From positions 1-5,316 of the forward strand of contig CAINVI010000153.1 of assembly GCA_903854075.1 (NCBI GenBank): 5,316 nucleotides of DNA, read 5' to 3'. Below, in pieces: positions 4,198 to 5,316 of the stretch (positions within the stretch are counted from its first letter, which is position 1; every line of letters starts with the position of its first letter). The stretch is from Candidatus Pollutiaquabacter sp. (lineage in GTDB: Bacteria > Bacteroidota > Bacteroidia > AKYH767-A > 2013-40CM-41-45). A program made the position numbers and the translations under genes. Below the pieces are notes generated by a model. The model was given only the letters and a program-made list of their open reading frames with translations, did not search any database and had not been told where the DNA came from.

Positions 4198-5316
4198 TCA
4201 GACAATTAATTTGGCGAAACTTATCGCGAAACAGAAGGCGATCGATGATCACTATCGCGTCTGTGGCATTCGCAGTAGTAACAGCCATCTTACTACGTTC
4301 TTTACAAAAAGGCGTATTTCTTCACCTTATTGATAATATAGTTAGCTACCATACTGGATACATTCAAATCCATAGAAAGGGCTATCAGGCTGAACCGATC
4401 CTGGAAAACAGCTTTGAAGGGAATAACTCCTTGCTACAGCAATGGAAATCCATCGAGGGTATCCGTGCTATAGTTCCACGTTTTGAATCCTTTCTGCTGG
4501 CCAGTAGTAATGAACATACAAAAGGTTGCCTCTTGACCGGTATCGACATAGCTGCTGAAAAATCTATCACAGAAATTGATCAAAAGATTATAGCAGGCCG
4601 TTATTTCAACAACTCTGAAAAAGGGGTTTTGATAAGTGAAGGATTAGCACAAAAGTTAGGTATAACTATCAAGGACACACTAATACTACTTGGTCAAGGT
4701 TACGAAGGAAGCCTTGCTGCCGGAAAATTTCCAGTCATTGGTCTTTTACATTTCCCTACACCATCCATGAATACATCCATGCTCTACCTTCCACTGGAAC
4801 ATGCACAGGAGTTGTTTAATGCACCGGGACGGCTCACTGCATTAACCATACAATTGAATCGACCAGAGAATCTACAGTTTGTTGCCGATATATTGGAAAA
4901 ACAAACAGGTCAAACGTATGAAGTTGTAACATGGAAAGAAATGCTTCCAGATATTGCAGATCACTTCAGGACGGACACTATTTTCTTTTATATCGAAATA
5001 AGCATTTTGTATATCGTCATTGCCTTCGGCCTGTTCGGAACCTTGCTGATGATGACCCATGAACGGAAATACGAGAATGGCATGTTATTGGCCATTGGCA
5101 TGAAGAAGTGGCAAATAGGAACTGTACTATTCGGAGAAACTATTATGCTCGGCATGACCGGCGCTGTTGCCGGCATGCTGTTGAGCTTGCCGATTGTTTA
5201 CTATCTATATATTCAACCCATACGATTTACCGGTGAATTTGCACGTATCTATACCCAATTTGGTTTTGAACCCATCTTCCCAGCCATTTTGGACATCTCC
5301 GTATTCTCTACACAAG
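4194..5316 (+). CDS. FtsX/LolE-type ABC transporter permease, 3' end outside window
   Basis: The frame runs without a stop from GTG at 4194 to the right edge, giving 374 visible residues. The GTG overlaps the LolA-like stop (GTGA), implying translational coupling. It is preferred to the ATG at 4245 because it retains the basic cytoplasmic leader IRQLIWRNLSRNRRRS typical of this family. Order: helix 1 (about 18-36); a large periplasmic MacB-like core (about 37-260); helix 2 (about 263-286); a cytoplasmic segment with ERKYENGMLLAIGMKKWQI, the usual coupling region facing the ATPase; and helix 3 (about 309-339). The fourth helix and C-terminus should follow within roughly 30-80 residues. With an ATPase not seen here, it would act as a mechanotransmission pump that releases lipoproteins or other lipidated cargo to the LolA-like partner. 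It could instead be a MacB-like efflux permease, but the neighbour favours lipid cargo. Confidence 0.92.
   Translation, partial: MIRQLIWRNLSRNRRRSMITIASVAFAVVTAILLRSLQKGVFLHLIDNIVSYHTGYIQIHRKGYQAEPILENSFEGNNSLLQQWKSIEGIRAIVPRFESFLLASSNEHTKGCLLTGIDIAAEKSITEIDQKIIAGRYFNNSEKGVLISEGLAQKLGITIKDTLILLGQGYEGSLAAGKFPVIGLLHFPTPSMNTSMLYLPLEHAQELFNAPGRLTALTIQLNRPENLQFVADILEKQTGQTYEVVTWKEMLPDIADHFRTDTIFFYIEISILYIVIAFGLFGTLLMMTHERKYENGMLLAIGMKKWQIGTVLFGETIMLGMTGAVAGMLLSLPIVYYLYIQPIRFTGEFARIYTQFGFEPIFPAILDISVFSTQ

Noticed and set aside
3783..4288. Open frames on both strands (plus 3783-4022, minus 4049-4288) over the LolA-like and permease genes
   Set aside because: They are shadows of well-supported genes; the minus one also crosses the LolA-like/permease junction.
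4385..5176. Three minus-strand open frames (4385-4570, 4872-5060, 4988-5176) inside the permease region
   Set aside because: The plus strand encodes a continuous permease here, with a basic leader, helices and coupling segment; the antisense frames have no family features.
1..5316. CRISPR arrays, tRNA or rRNA genes, insertion sequences, attachment sites
   Set aside because: I saw no spaced repeat series, tRNA-like cloverleaf, transposase or terminal inverted repeats; all major open frames belong to the described genes.

Overview
The window looks like chromosomal DNA from a Bacteroidota member, perhaps Sphingobacteriales or Cytophagales. Several signs point there. The Crp/Fnr-type regulator is of a kind I associate with that phylum. 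Genes lack clear Shine-Dalgarno sites and have A-rich leaders. Candidate promoters fit the TAnnTTTG -7 element. Both secreted proteins have Gln at or next to the predicted signal-peptidase site (the Bacteroidetes 'Q-rule'). The genus cannot be fixed from this sequence.

Layout. (1) 1-629, plus strand: C-terminal 208 residues of a Crp/Fnr regulator whose frame is open at the left edge; it is probably the output half of a receiver-Crp/Fnr fusion. (2) 637-667: a strong hairpin terminator between convergent genes. (3) 691-1125, minus: an Hsp20 small heat-shock protein. (4) 1126-1409: 284 bp without a gene, holding the hsp20 promoter region with two Crp/Fnr-like boxes, and a weak AT-rich hairpin near the usp end. 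(5) 2483-1410, minus: a two-gene operon of a 68-residue exported one-helix protein and a tandem universal stress protein (Usp). (6) 2484-2613: a divergent control region with two more Crp/Fnr-like boxes. (7) 2614-5316, plus: a tight operon of a second tandem Usp, a periplasmic LolA-like protein and an FtsX/LolE-type ABC permease cut by the right edge.

How it may work together. Each of the two promoter regions holds exactly two palindromes of the form TGA-N6-TCA, and in both the centres are 22 bp apart. Measured from hand-picked -7 elements, they fall about 41 and 63 bp upstream of the predicted transcription starts, which are classic class II and class I activator positions. This suggests that hsp20, the small-protein/usp operon and the usp/LolA-like/permease operon form one regulon of a Crp/Fnr-type activator, possibly the neighbouring regulator. 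Hsp20 plus several Usp proteins resembles the content of hypoxia or dormancy regulons such as mycobacterial DosR. The unusual part is that an envelope lipoprotein-trafficking-type module is transcribed together with a stress protein. The regulon is an inference from sequence pattern and is untested.
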